The notes under the pieces are model-generated. The model was not told the DNA's origin, searched no databases, and was given only the letters and a program-made list of their open reading frames with translations. Of a DNA stretch of 64,000 nt, positions 56,141-64,000 are shown in pieces (within the stretch, counting starts at the first letter, position 1; the number at the start of each line of letters is the position of its first letter). The stretch comes from Thermophilibacter immobilis (lineage in GTDB: Bacteria > Actinomycetota > Coriobacteriia > Coriobacteriales > Atopobiaceae), in assembly GCF_015277515.1 (NCBI RefSeq), contig NZ_CP063767.1:682001-746000 (forward strand), in the 5' to 3' direction. The translations under genes and the position numbers were made by a program.

Positions 56141-56749
56141 CTAGCGGCCGAGCATCTCCGCGAGGGCCATGGCACCGTAGGCCAGGGAGAAGCCCACGAT
56201 TGCGGCACCGGCGGCCACGAGCACGACGCGCAGGGGCCGGCTCAGGCGGCTTGGTGCCGGGCGGGCGCTGCGGTCGATCTCGCGGCCCTCCACGAAGGCG
56301 AGGATCTCCCGGTATGTCTCCACGTCGTATTCCTTCTTGATGCGCTCGATGAGGACTGCGGCCACCATCGCTCCTACCCACAGCACTCCTGCGAGCACGA
56401 ATGTGGGGATCGTATGGGTCCCCCAGCCGTCGAGCTCCTGCCAGCCCGCCCACATCAGGGCGACAAAGGCCGCGATCAGCAAAAAGATCATGGCTGCGGT
56501 AAGGTGGGTGACGTGCCGGGCGTCTCTTGATACGGTCTTCTCCATGGCTTCCATGTCTCCTTTGATGAGGGCGTCGACTGCCACTCCAAAGGTCTCGGAG
56601 AGTAGAAGCAGGCTCTGGACGTCGGGGTAGGTCTTGTCATTCTCCCAGCTGCTGATCGTTTGCCGGGAGACGTAGACTTGTGCGGCGAGGTCGTCCTGGG
56701 ACAGTCCCAGCCCCGCCCGCTGCCCCTTGATGTTGTGGCCCAGCTCCAT
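56141..56749 (-). CDS. XRE-family HTH regulator with membrane-spanning C-terminus
   Basis: 202 residues. The N-terminal Cro/C1 helix-turn-helix (LGLSQDDLAAQVYVSRQTISSWENDKTYPDVQSLLLLSETF) is followed by about four hydrophobic segments. This membrane-anchored XRE layout is common in Firmicutes and Actinobacteria; the signal is unknown. AAGGAGAG precedes the ATG at 56749. The longer frame to 56788 has no site. It is downstream of rnhA on the same strand, with a hairpin between. Confidence 0.88.
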   Translation of the reverse strand: MELGHNIKGQRAGLGLSQDDLAAQVYVSRQTISSWENDKTYPDVQSLLLLSETFGVAVDALIKGDMEAMEKTVSRDARHVTHLTAAMIFLLIAAFVALMWAGWQELDGWGTHTIPTFVLAGVLWVGAMVAAVLIERIKKEYDVETYREILAFVEGREIDRSARPAPSRLSRPLRVVLVAAGAAIVGFSLAYGAMALAEMLGR

Positions 56750-56845
56750 CTGCTCTCCTTGCTCCTGGCGTGGCCCCTTGCGACTCACAGGCTGTCATGG
56801 GTTGGCCCAGCCTACCATCAAAGGTGCTTTCCATTACAGAGAAGA

Positions 56846-56869
56846 CCCCGTCAAATGCTCTTGACGAGG
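56846..56869 (-). terminator. Possible terminator after rnhA
   Basis: On the minus strand CCTCGTCAA-GAGCAT-TTGACGGGG, then TCTTCTC. One mismatch and a weak T-tract. Confidence 0.5.
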
Positions 56870-56903
56870 CCTTTGAGCTGGTGCTTATCCGTGACGCGAA
56901 CCC

Positions 56904-57392
56904 CTATCCCTCGAAGCCGGCGTCCTCATGGAAGGGGTAGTTGTCGGCCGCGCTCGTGGCAAGCTGGTCGCAGCGCTCGTTGTCGGCGTGTCCGGCGTGG
57001 CCCTTGACCCAGTGCCAGCTCACCTCGTGGGGCCCCATTGCGGCCAGCAGGCGCCTCCAGAGGTCGACGTTCTTGACCGGCTGCTTGTTCGCCGTCTTCC
57101 AGCCCCGCTTCTGCCAGCCCACGATCCAGTGCTGGGTGAAGGCATGGCAGACGTACTGGGAGTCGGTGTGGACCTCGACCTCGCAGGGCCGCGTGAGCGC
57201 TTCGAGAGCGGCTATGACGCCCATGAGCTCCATGCGGTTGTTGGTGGTACGCGCGTAGCCCGCCGAGAGCTCGCGCTCGTGCGCCGCGCCGGCGGGGTCC
57301 GTGTAGCGCAGCACGGCCCCGTAGCCGCCGGGGCCGGGGTTTCCGCGCGAGGAGCCGTCGGTGAAGACGGTGACGTGCAGGGGTTCCGCCAC
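56904..57392 (-). CDS. rnhA: Ribonuclease HI
   Basis: 162 residues. The active-site carboxylates are visible: Asp in [11 protein letters not shown], Glu in RMELMG, Asp in HTDSQYV and Asp in NERCDQLA. It removes the RNA of RNA-DNA hybrids in primers and R-loops. The GTG start abuts the polA stop with no gap, so it is translationally coupled to polA; both act in primer removal and gap filling. Confidence 0.95.
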   Translation of the reverse strand: MAEPLHVTVFTDGSSRGNPGPGGYGAVLRYTDPAGAAHERELSAGYARTTNNRMELMGVIAALEALTRPCEVEVHTDSQYVCHAFTQHWIVGWQKRGWKTANKQPVKNVDLWRRLLAAMGPHEVSWHWVKGHAGHADNERCDQLATSAADNYPFHEDAGFEG

Positions 57393-60086
57393 CTACTTCG
57401 CCTCCGCCCAGTTGGCACCGTAGCTGACCTCGGCGATCAGGGGGACCCTGAGCTCGACCACGCCCTCCATCGTCTCCTTCACGAGCGCGGAGACCGTCTC
57501 GATCTCGTCGGTGGGGACCTCGAAGTCCAGCTCGTCGTGGATCTGCAGGACGAGCTTGGAGGAGAGGTGCTCCTCGCGCAAGCGCCCCTCCACGCGGATC
57601 ATGGCGATCTTAATGATGTCGGCGGCGGTGCCCTGCATCGGGTGGTTCATGGCCGTGCGCTCCCCAAAGGCCACGAGCTGGCGGTTGGACTGCCTGAACT
57701 CCTTGATATGGCGCTTGCGCCCGTAGAGGGTCACGGCGTACCCGCGCTCGTGCGCCAGGCGCACCGACTCATCCAGAAACGCGCGCACGCCGGGATAGGC
57801 CTCGAAGTAGCGGTCGATCATGTCCTGCGCCTCCGCGCGAGGAATCTTGAGGGACGTGGCCAGGCCAAACGCCTGCTGCCCGTAGACGATGCCAAAGTTG
57901 ACGGCCTTGGCGCGGCTGCGCAGGCCGGGCGTGACCTCCTCGACCGGCACGCCAAAGACGCGTGCGGCCGTGGCGGCGTGGAAGTCCGCCCCCTCGCGAA
58001 ACGCCGCGATCAGGTGCTCGTCCTCAGAGAGGTGAGCGAGCAGGCGCAGCTCGATCTGCGAGTAGTCGCAGGCGAGAAACACGCTGCCCTCGCCGACCCC
58101 GAACGCCTGGCGCACGCGGTGCCCCAGCTCGGAGCGGGTAGGGATGTTCTGCAGGTTGGGGTCGGAGCTCGAGAGGCGCCCGGTGGCCGTCACGGTCTGG
58201 TTGAGGGTCGTGTGGATGCGGCCGTCGTGCGCCACGAGGGCGGGCAGGGCGTCGAGGTAGGTCGACTTGATCTTGGTGCGCTCGCGGTACTCGAGCACCT
58301 CCCGCACGACGTCGTGCTCGGCGGCGAGGTCCGCGAGGACCTTGGCGTTGGTCGAGTAGAATCCGCGCTTCGTGCGCTTGAGCCCAAAGGTGGGAAGCCC
58401 GAGCACGTCAAACAGGACATGGCTGAGCTGCTGCGGGGAGTCGAGGTTGAACTTCTCGCCGACGACCGCGTAGATGCGCTCGACCATGGCGTGGATCTCG
58501 ACCCCGAGTTCGGCGGACTGGGAGGCGAGCACGCTCGGGTCCACGGCCAGGCCCTCCCGCTCCATTTGGGCGAGCACGGGCAGAAGAGGCATCTCCATGT
58601 CCTCGAAGAGCTCCCTCGAGCCGTCGGCCTCCAGCCGCGTGCGGAGGGGCTCCACGAGCCTGCGGGCAACCAGGGCCTCAACGGCCGCGCGCGGGATCTC
58701 CTCGGTGGGGGAAGGCAGCGGCTCGGTGAGGTAGCCCTCGGCGAGCTCTTCCATGCCAAGGGAGGCGCGCTCGGAGTCGAGCAGGTAGGCCGCGACGGCC
58801 ACGTCGAAGATGCGCGTTGCGTCGACCTCGGAGGCCTCCAAGCGAGCGGGCAGCGAGGAGTCGGCGGGGCAGATCACGTGCAGGAGCGCCTTGACGTCGC
58901 CCGACGCCATGTGCCCCCCGCGAAAGAGGCGCGCCGTGGCCGCGTCGGCCGCGTCGCCCTCGAACCTGAGGAGCTGGTCGCCGACGCAGACCCACAGCGT
59001 GTGGGAGAGCCCGAAGAGCGATCCGTCGGCCCGGTCGTCGTCGGCGGCGCAGCCGATCCACGCGTCGGCCGCGAGGGCCTCGTCGAGGGCGCGCTCGGCG
59101 TCCTCGCCCGCAAGGGGCGCCTCGAGCGCGGTGCCCCTTGCGGGGGCCTCAGCGCTGGCGGCGCTTTTAAAGGCCGCCGCGGCCTCGGGGCCCGCGAGCC
59201 TCACGAGGCGGCTCGTCATGCCCGTGAAGCCCAGCGCCGAGAAGGCCTGAGCGACCTTGGCGGGGTCGAACGTGGGGAAGCGCGCGTCGGAGAGCTCGAG
59301 GTCAAGGGGGGCGTCCGTGCGAATCGTGGCGATCGTGCGCGAGAGCAGCGCGTCGCCCACGTGGGCCCGCAGATTCTCGCCCATCTTGCCCCTGACCTCG
59401 TCGGCATGGGCGATGACCTCGTCGAGCGAGCCATATTGGCAGATGAGCGCGGCGGCCTTCTTGGGGCCGATGCCCGGCACGCCCGGGATGTTGTCCGAGG
59501 AGTCCCCCTTGAGGCCATAGAAGTCAGGCACGAGCGCGGGGGTGATGCCGTGGTAGAGGTCCTCCACGCTCGTTGGGTCCATGATCGAGACCTCGCTGAC
59601 GCCCTTCTTGGTGGAGACCACGCGCACGTGCTCGGTGGAGAGCTGGTAGATGTCGCGGTCGCCGGTGAAGAGCAGCATGTCGTAGCCGGCCTTCTCGCCC
59701 CTGAGCGCGAGGGTGCCCAGGATGTCGTCGCCCTCCCAGCCCTCGAGCTCGCAGACGGGCACGTCAAGCACGCCCAGGAGCTCCTTGACCATGGGGAACT
59801 GCTCGTGCAGGTCCGGGTCCATCGACGGGCGCTGCGCCTTGTAGCAGGGCATCATCTCCATGCGCACGAGCGGCTTGCCCTTGTCGAAGGCGCAGATGAC
59901 GCCGTCAGGCCTGAAGCTGTCCACCATCTTGATGAACATGTTGAAGAACCCGAACAGAGCGTTGGTCGACCGTCCGTCCGGCGCGCTCATGGGCTGGCGA
60001 ATCGCGTGGAACGCGCGGTGCATGAGGGAGTTCCCGTCTATGACGGCTATGGTGCGGCGCCCGTTGGCGTCCGTGGTGTCTGGCAT
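57393..60086 (-). CDS. polA: DNA polymerase I
   Basis: 897 residues. N-terminal 5'-3' exonuclease (VIDGNSLMHRAFHA, GVPGIGPKKAAALICQYGSLDEV), a middle exonuclease-like domain and a C-terminal polymerase with motif A DYSQIELRLLAHLS, motif B RAKAVNFGIVYGQ and motif C HDELDFEV. The middle domain lacks the D-x-E and other carboxylates of a proofreader, as in many Gram-positives, so it is probably inactive. GAGAGGAG precedes the ATG. An 8-bp inverted repeat (CTCACCCG/CGGGTGAG, 60107-60129) sits just upstream of the start. Confidence 0.97.
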   Translation of the reverse strand: MPDTTDANGRRTIAVIDGNSLMHRAFHAIRQPMSAPDGRSTNALFGFFNMFIKMVDSFRPDGVICAFDKGKPLVRMEMMPCYKAQRPSMDPDLHEQFPMVKELLGVLDVPVCELEGWEGDDILGTLALRGEKAGYDMLLFTGDRDIYQLSTEHVRVVSTKKGVSEVSIMDPTSVEDLYHGITPALVPDFYGLKGDSSDNIPGVPGIGPKKAAALICQYGSLDEVIAHADEVRGKMGENLRAHVGDALLSRTIATIRTDAPLDLELSDARFPTFDPAKVAQAFSALGFTGMTSRLVRLAGPEAAAAFKSAASAEAPARGTALEAPLAGEDAERALDEALAADAWIGCAADDDRADGSLFGLSHTLWVCVGDQLLRFEGDAADAATARLFRGGHMASGDVKALLHVICPADSSLPARLEASEVDATRIFDVAVAAYLLDSERASLGMEELAEGYLTEPLPSPTEEIPRAAVEALVARRLVEPLRTRLEADGSRELFEDMEMPLLPVLAQMEREGLAVDPSVLASQSAELGVEIHAMVERIYAVVGEKFNLDSPQQLSHVLFDVLGLPTFGLKRTKRGFYSTNAKVLADLAAEHDVVREVLEYRERTKIKSTYLDALPALVAHDGRIHTTLNQTVTATGRLSSSDPNLQNIPTRSELGHRVRQAFGVGEGSVFLACDYSQIELRLLAHLSEDEHLIAAFREGADFHAATAARVFGVPVEEVTPGLRSRAKAVNFGIVYGQQAFGLATSLKIPRAEAQDMIDRYFEAYPGVRAFLDESVRLAHERGYAVTLYGRKRHIKEFRQSNRQLVAFGERTAMNHPMQGTAADIIKIAMIRVEGRLREEHLSSKLVLQIHDELDFEVPTDEIETVSALVKETMEGVVELRVPLIAEVSYGANWAEAK

Positions 60087-60212
60087 GCGTCTCCTCTCGG
60101 TTGTTGCTCACCCGATTGTAGCGGGTGAGGGCCGCAGACCCGCCCCCGGACCGCCCGCCCACAATCCACGCGACTGCAACGTAGTGTCTTTGCGAGCTTC
60201 ATGCTGCCTTAA

Positions 60213-60240
60213 TTGGCGTGTAACAATGGCCGCGTACAGT
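60213..60240 (+). promoter_or_regulatory. Promoter of the type III glutamine synthetase gene
   Basis: TTGGCG (60213-60218), a 16-bp spacer and TACAGT (60235-60240). GTAAC (60220-60224) inside the spacer could be a GlnR-type half-site, but its partner half is not visible. Confidence 0.4.
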
Positions 60241-60287
60241 AGTCGAGCGTAAGCCAAGCACGCCACGCTCACAGGAAAGAGGCGCAC

Positions 60288-62378
60288 ATGGGCAAGAACA
60301 AGGTCACTGAGGAGTACGGCAGCCTGCTCTGTACGGAGGCGGTATTGCAGGACCGGCTTCCCAAGCCGACCTACAGGGCGCTCATGAGGGTCATGAAGGA
60401 GGGCGAGCCGCTCGACCTCGACATCGCCAACGAGGTCGCCCACGCCATGAAGGACTGGGCGCTCGAGAAGGGCGCGACGCACTTCGCGCACTGGTTCCAG
60501 CCGCTCACGGGCATCACCTCCGAGAAGCACGACAGCTTCATCACCCCCAAGGGTGACGGCAGCGTCCTCATGACCTTCTCCGGCAAGGAACTCGTCCAGG
60601 GCGAGCCCGATGCCTCGAGCTTCCCCTCGGGTGGCCTACGCGCCACCTTCGAGGCCCGCGGCTACACCGCCTGGGACCCCACGAGCCCCGCCTTCATCAA
60701 GGACGAGGTCCTCTGCATCCCCACCGCCTTCATCTCCTACACCGGTGAGGCCCTCGACAAGAAGACCCCGCTCCTGCGCGCGCAGGTGGCCCTCGAGACG
60801 CAGGCTAAACGCGTGCTTACCCTCTTCGGGCACGATGTCACCAAGGTCTCGACCACCATCGGCCCGGAGCAGGAGTACTTCCTTATCAAGGAGGCCGACT
60901 ACCAGGCCCGCCCAGACCTCGTTCTCACGGGTCGCACGCTCTTCGGCTGCGAGCCCGCCAAGGGCCAGGAGCTCGAGGAGCACTACTTCGGCGCCATCCG
61001 TCCTACGGTCAACGCCTTCATGAAGGAGGTCGACGCCGAGCTCTGGAAGCTTGGCGTGCCGGCCAAGACCAAGCACAATGAGGTCGCCCCGTCCCAGCAC
61101 GAGCTCGCCCCGATCTTCGAGCAGGGCTCGCTCGCCATTGACGACAACCTCCTCACCATGGAGAAGCTCAAGCTCCTGGCCACCCACCACGGCCTCGCCT
61201 GCCTCGAGCACGAGAAGCCCTTCGAGTACGTCAACGGTTCTGGCAAGCATAACAACTGGTCTCTGTGCGCCGACGACAAGAACCTGCTCGAGCCCGGTGC
61301 CGAGCCCAGTGAGAACCTCCAGTTCCTCGTGTTTCTCGCCGCGCTCGTGGCCGCCGTCGACATGCATGCCGACCTCCTGCGCCAGTCCGTCGCCTCGGCT
61401 GGAAACGATCACCGCCTGGGCGCCAACGAGGCCCCCCCGGCGATCATCTCGGTCTTCCTGGGTGACGAGCTCGACAGCATCGTCGAGGCCCTGATTAACG
61501 ATGAGCCCACGGTCTCCCATGCCCTGCTTCACATGGACCTCGGCGTTCCGGCCCTGCCCGACGTCCTACAGGACAACACCGACCGCAACCGCACCTCGCC
61601 CTTCGCCTTCACGGGCAATAAGTTCGAGTTCCGCATGTGCGGCTCGCAGCAGAACCTCTCCGATCCCAACGTGGTCCTCGACACGGCCGTGGCCGAGCAG
61701 TGCGACGCCTTTGCCACCGCGCTCGCTGGCAAGGAGGGCGAGGACTTTGCCGCCGCCGCGCTTGCGTGGGTCAAGGAGACCCTGCGCGCCCACCAGCGCG
61801 TTATCTTCGAGGGTAACGGCTACTCCGACGAGTGGGAGGCCGAGGCTGTACGGCGCGGGCTGCCCAACCTCAAGTCCACGCCCGACGCGCTCCCGTCTCT
61901 GATCGACCCCAAGAACGTGGCGTTCTACGAGAAGTACCACGTCCTCAACGAGGCCGAGCTCCGCGCGCGCTACATCTCCAAGGCCGAACAGTACGCCAAG
62001 CTCATCAACATCGAAGCGAACACGATGGTCTACATGGCGCGTCACCTGTATGTGCCCGCCCTGTCCGAATACTCCGGTGACCTGGCCACCTCCGTGGCCA
62101 CCAAGGCCGAGATCGGCATCGACGCCACCGCCGAGCGCGCCCTTACCTCCAAGCTCACCGAGGGCATCAACGCGATCTGCGCCGCGACCGATGACCTCGA
62201 CGGCAGAAACGCCGAGACGAGGGCGATCGAGGACCCGCAGCGGGAGTGCGACGCCTATCGTGGCGCGGTCCTGCCCGCCATGGAGCGCCTGCGCGCGGCT
62301 GTCGACGCGATGGAGGAGTTCTGCGGCACCGACTATTGGCCCGTGCCCACCTACAACACGATGCTCTTCTGGGTGTAG
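60288..62378 (+). CDS. glnN: Type III glutamine synthetase
   Basis: 696 residues, the large GS-III type. Hallmarks: the [19 protein letters not shown] motif, [25 protein letters not shown], the Glu-rich metal strand [33 protein letters not shown] (the ATP/His loop), RSxxxF-like [19 protein letters not shown]. It makes glutamine from glutamate, ammonia and ATP, and is likely the main housekeeping synthetase because all catalytic residues are kept. AGGAAAGAGG precedes the ATG. It is monocistronic, with a terminator hairpin. Confidence 0.97.
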   Translation: MGKNKVTEEYGSLLCTEAVLQDRLPKPTYRALMRVMKEGEPLDLDIANEVAHAMKDWALEKGATHFAHWFQPLTGITSEKHDSFITPKGDGSVLMTFSGKELVQGEPDASSFPSGGLRATFEARGYTAWDPTSPAFIKDEVLCIPTAFISYTGEALDKKTPLLRAQVALETQAKRVLTLFGHDVTKVSTTIGPEQEYFLIKEADYQARPDLVLTGRTLFGCEPAKGQELEEHYFGAIRPTVNAFMKEVDAELWKLGVPAKTKHNEVAPSQHELAPIFEQGSLAIDDNLLTMEKLKLLATHHGLACLEHEKPFEYVNGSGKHNNWSLCADDKNLLEPGAEPSENLQFLVFLAALVAAVDMHADLLRQSVASAGNDHRLGANEAPPAIISVFLGDELDSIVEALINDEPTVSHALLHMDLGVPALPDVLQDNTDRNRTSPFAFTGNKFEFRMCGSQQNLSDPNVVLDTAVAEQCDAFATALAGKEGEDFAAAALAWVKETLRAHQRVIFEGNGYSDEWEAEAVRRGLPNLKSTPDALPSLIDPKNVAFYEKYHVLNEAELRARYISKAEQYAKLINIEANTMVYMARHLYVPALSEYSGDLATSVATKAEIGIDATAERALTSKLTEGINAICAATDDLDGRNAETRAIEDPQRECDAYRGAVLPAMERLRAAVDAMEEFCGTDYWPVPTYNTMLFWV

Positions 62379-62406
62379 GAACCTCTGCACCTATCCTCCT
62401 TCCTCT

Positions 62407-62434
62407 GGCCGCCCCGCTCTCTCGCGGGGCGGCC
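62407..62434 (+). terminator. Hairpin after glutamine synthetase III
   Basis: A perfect 11-bp stem GGCCGCCCCGC / GCGGGGCGGCC with loop TCTCTC. The T-tract is poor (GCCTTGT). Confidence 0.65.
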
Positions 62435-62619
62435 GCCTTGTGGGCGCTCTCTTTTTGCCAAGATGGCTCGCCCACCGAGTGCACGCTATTCGGCTCGACA
62501 TGACGAGAAGACCGGTCTTCACGCCTGCGTCTGCCCAGTTCACAGGGGGTGCGCGTGCGCGGCACAGCAGATAAGAGCGTTCGCTTGGCGAAGAAAGGCC
62601 CGCAGCCGTACCCCGTAGA

Positions 62620-62642
62620 GGTATAGTAAGTACCAGTTTACT
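62620..62642 (+). promoter_or_regulatory. -10 box fused to a putative metal operator, site 4
   Basis: GGTATAGT (62620-62627) shares its AGT with AGTAAGTACCAGTTTACT (62625-62642). The half-sites AGTAA and TTACT are perfect complements; the change from AGTTA is compensated on both sides. It ends 17 bases before the start, exactly as at 11692-11709. Confidence 0.65.
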
Positions 62643-62659
62643 CTGCGGGGAGGGGTCCC

Positions 62660-63052
62660 ATGAGTCCGTTCGACATCGTCCTTATCGTCCTCGTCATCGC
62701 TGCTGTGGCCCTAGGGGTCCGGCGTGCTATAGGTACGGCCCGCGGCACACGCGACTGCTGCAGCGGTGCGGTCAAGGACTCCGGCCGCACGAGCGCGGAT
62801 GCGGCTTCCGTAAGCGTGTCCGACATCGATCCCTCGCACTATCCCTACGAGGCAGTCCTCGAGGTGGGGGGCATGACCTGCGAGCACTGCGTGTCCAACG
62901 TCACCAACGTGCTCAACGGCGTCGAGGGAACCTGGGCTACGGTCGAGCTCGCAGGCGGCCAAGCCCGCATACGCTCCAAGCCCCCGATCAATGAGGATCT
63001 CCTGCGCGCGGCCTTGGAGGCGGCGGGTTACCGGCTCGTTTCCCTGCGCTAG
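62660..63052 (+). CDS. FeoB-associated membrane segment fused to an HMA domain
   Basis: 130 residues. Residues 1-22 are a membrane helix (SPFDIVLIVLVIAAVALGV) like that of FeoB-associated Cys-rich proteins, followed by a short CCSG segment, a linker of about 35 residues and an HMA domain (VGGMTCEHCVSNVTNVLNGVEG) that should bind one soft metal ion through CxxC. The HMA domain would face the cytoplasm, close to a transporter. GGGGAGGGG precedes the ATG. The promoter carries the shared metal operator. A metallochaperone tied to Feo-type transport is a reasonable guess, but the ligand pair favours Cu(I) or Zn(II) over Fe(II). Confidence 0.85.
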   Translation: MSPFDIVLIVLVIAAVALGVRRAIGTARGTRDCCSGAVKDSGRTSADAASVSVSDIDPSHYPYEAVLEVGGMTCEHCVSNVTNVLNGVEGTWATVELAGGQARIRSKPPINEDLLRAALEAAGYRLVSLR

Positions 63053-63111
63053 CCCCGGCTCCTCCCCATCTCCGCCGACCATCGCGCCCCGGTTCCGTCC
63101 CGCCTTCGGTC

Positions 63112-63228
63112 GAGTGCGTAGAAGTCCACCTGTTTTTTGCAAAAATGTTGACTTTTACGGACTTTTCCTCGCGTTTTCCCTGATGGGTTACGAACGGTTG
63201 TCGGACCTTTCCTGACATCTACGCACTC
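63112..63228. repeat. Family-2 hairpin repeat, copy 2 (117 bp)
   Basis: The ends GAGTGCGTAGAAGTC (63112-63126) and GACATCTACGCACTC (63214-63228) match at 14 of 15 positions. GAACGGTTGTCGG inside is shared with copy 1. It lies between two convergent genes. Confidence 0.8.
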
Positions 63229-63278
63229 GTGAAAGGGCGACCCGCGTGGACGCTGCCGGAGACCCCAGGGGCTAGGAG

Positions 63279-63997
63279 CTATGCGCGCGGGGACGCGGCG
63301 AGAAGCGCCCGCCAGTCGATGAAGACGTCCTTGCGGAGCCTCCGACGTGCGGCGAGAAACTCGGCCGTCCGCACGGGCGGGCTCACGGCAAGCTTGCGCG
63401 CCACGAGGTGGGAGAGCGCATCGAAGCGCCGCTCGTCGGCGAGCTGGCCATAGGTCGCCTCGACCACTTCGGTATCCATGAGCTGCAGCGCGGCCGCGCG
63501 ATCGGCGTCGGAGAGGTAACTTGTCTCGTTGTTGTGGTGCAGCGCGCTCTTGCACTCGAGGTCGAGCGCGTCGCGCCCTTCCTGTTTTTCCCAGTACAGG
63601 TCGCAGTAGCAGCAGCTCCTTCTCGCCAGACGTCTGGCAGGATCGCTTAGGGCAACGCGACGGTTGTGCGAGAAGCCCCCGTATCCTTCGCCGCCGCGGG
63701 CCTCGTCCCAGCCCAGAAGCATGCCCGTCTGCACCTCAAAGGGTGAGGCCGCTCCCGCAACGGCGAGGCGAACGGCCTCGGCGAGGCGCCCGCGCCCCCG
63801 TACGCCCCGGCAAGAACCTGACTCCACGAGCGCGCCCAGCCGGTCACAGGTGACGAGGGCGGGTCTCGACCAGACGTCGGAGAGTCGTCCCGCCCTGTCA
63901 AAGGCGGGCCTCCACGAGCCAAAGTCGGGAAGCTCGCCTCTCGCCTGCATCTCCTCGAGCAGCCTGCGGATTGGTTCGGGTGGCTCGTACACCGCAA
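63279..63997 (-). CDS. PD-(D/E)XK nuclease-like protein (5' end outside window)
   Basis: About 237 residues visible; the frame is open to the window end, so the start may lie beyond it. The middle RLAEAVRLAVAGAASPFEVQTGML resembles actinobacterial DUF559/AbiEi-type proteins. The C-terminal half has YCDLYW, LDLECKSALHHNN and a following VEATYGQLAD, which fits D...E-x-K of a restriction-endonuclease-like fold, like Vsr or DUF559 nucleases. A Cys pair (SCCYCDLYW) is unusual. Function unknown; not near any recognisable methylase or toxin gene in this window. Confidence 0.6.
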
Positions 63998-64000
63998 ACG

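Noticed and set aside
56928-60128. Open frame of 1066 codons on the plus strand
   Set aside because: Antisense shadow of polA and rnhA. The composition is typical of such shadows, and both genes on the minus strand are certain.

Overview
The window is GC-rich (third codon positions almost always G or C) and its gene content points to an anaerobic or gut-type actinobacterium of class Coriobacteriia, in the Olsenella/Atopobiaceae area. The reasons are FeoB with small FeoB-associated Cys-rich membrane proteins, a DUF3793 protein paired with a flavodoxin, a type III glutamine synthetase, a galactitol-type PTS, and VaFE/sortase-type surface protein remnants. The genus is inference. No rRNA, tRNA, CRISPR array, insertion sequence or prophage gene was found.

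Layout. 1-14 kb is rich in metal genes: feoB (5' end outside the window), a P-type metal ATPase facing a TetR regulator, an AraC regulator facing an ABC pair of the siderophore-import type, a ZIP transporter, DUF3793-flavodoxin, gpmA and a FeoB-associated Cys-rich peptide. 14-21 kb is nitrogen and amino acids: a divergent glutamine-synthetase-family enzyme, a polar amino acid ABC operon with two binding proteins, and an orphan GlnR-like OmpR regulator. 21-25 kb holds an ABC-F ATPase with a structured leader and an HtrA protease. 24.7-31.7 kb is a GntR-controlled PTS and aldolase operon. 32-39.5 kb holds a DUF2130 protein, csoR-copA (copA carries a C-terminal CopZ-like domain), a release-factor-like protein and ligA. 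39.5-43 kb has a phosphatase and a decaying block of envelope genes. 43-49.4 kb is gltBD. 50-56 kb has a phospholipase-C-like protein, a DUF308 protein and an AfuABC-type transporter. 56-64 kb has an XRE regulator, rnhA-polA, glutamine synthetase III, a FeoB-associated/HMA fusion and the end of a PD-(D/E)XK-like protein.

The genes fall into two working networks. The first is iron or another metal: an 18-bp dyad (AGT-N-AG-N5-G-K-T-W-ACT) lies at the same place in front of the siderophore-type ABC pair, DUF3793-flavodoxin, the FeoB-associated/HMA fusion and, more weakly, the other FeoB-associated peptide. It also occurs twice in a consensus promoter that drives a short non-coding transcript ending in a strong terminator. 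The second is nitrogen: gltBD, glutamine synthetase III, the divergent synthetase-like enzyme, amino acid uptake and a GlnR-like regulator lie within one window.

The intergenic DNA carries several families of long inverted repeats. One has four copies, three of them exactly 120 bp. A second has two copies of exactly 126 bp. A third has two copies ending in GAGTGCGTAGA arms. These repeat families, the shared metal operator with its candidate sRNA, and the copA gene with an apparent internal start for a CopZ-like chaperone are the best candidates for undescribed biology here.
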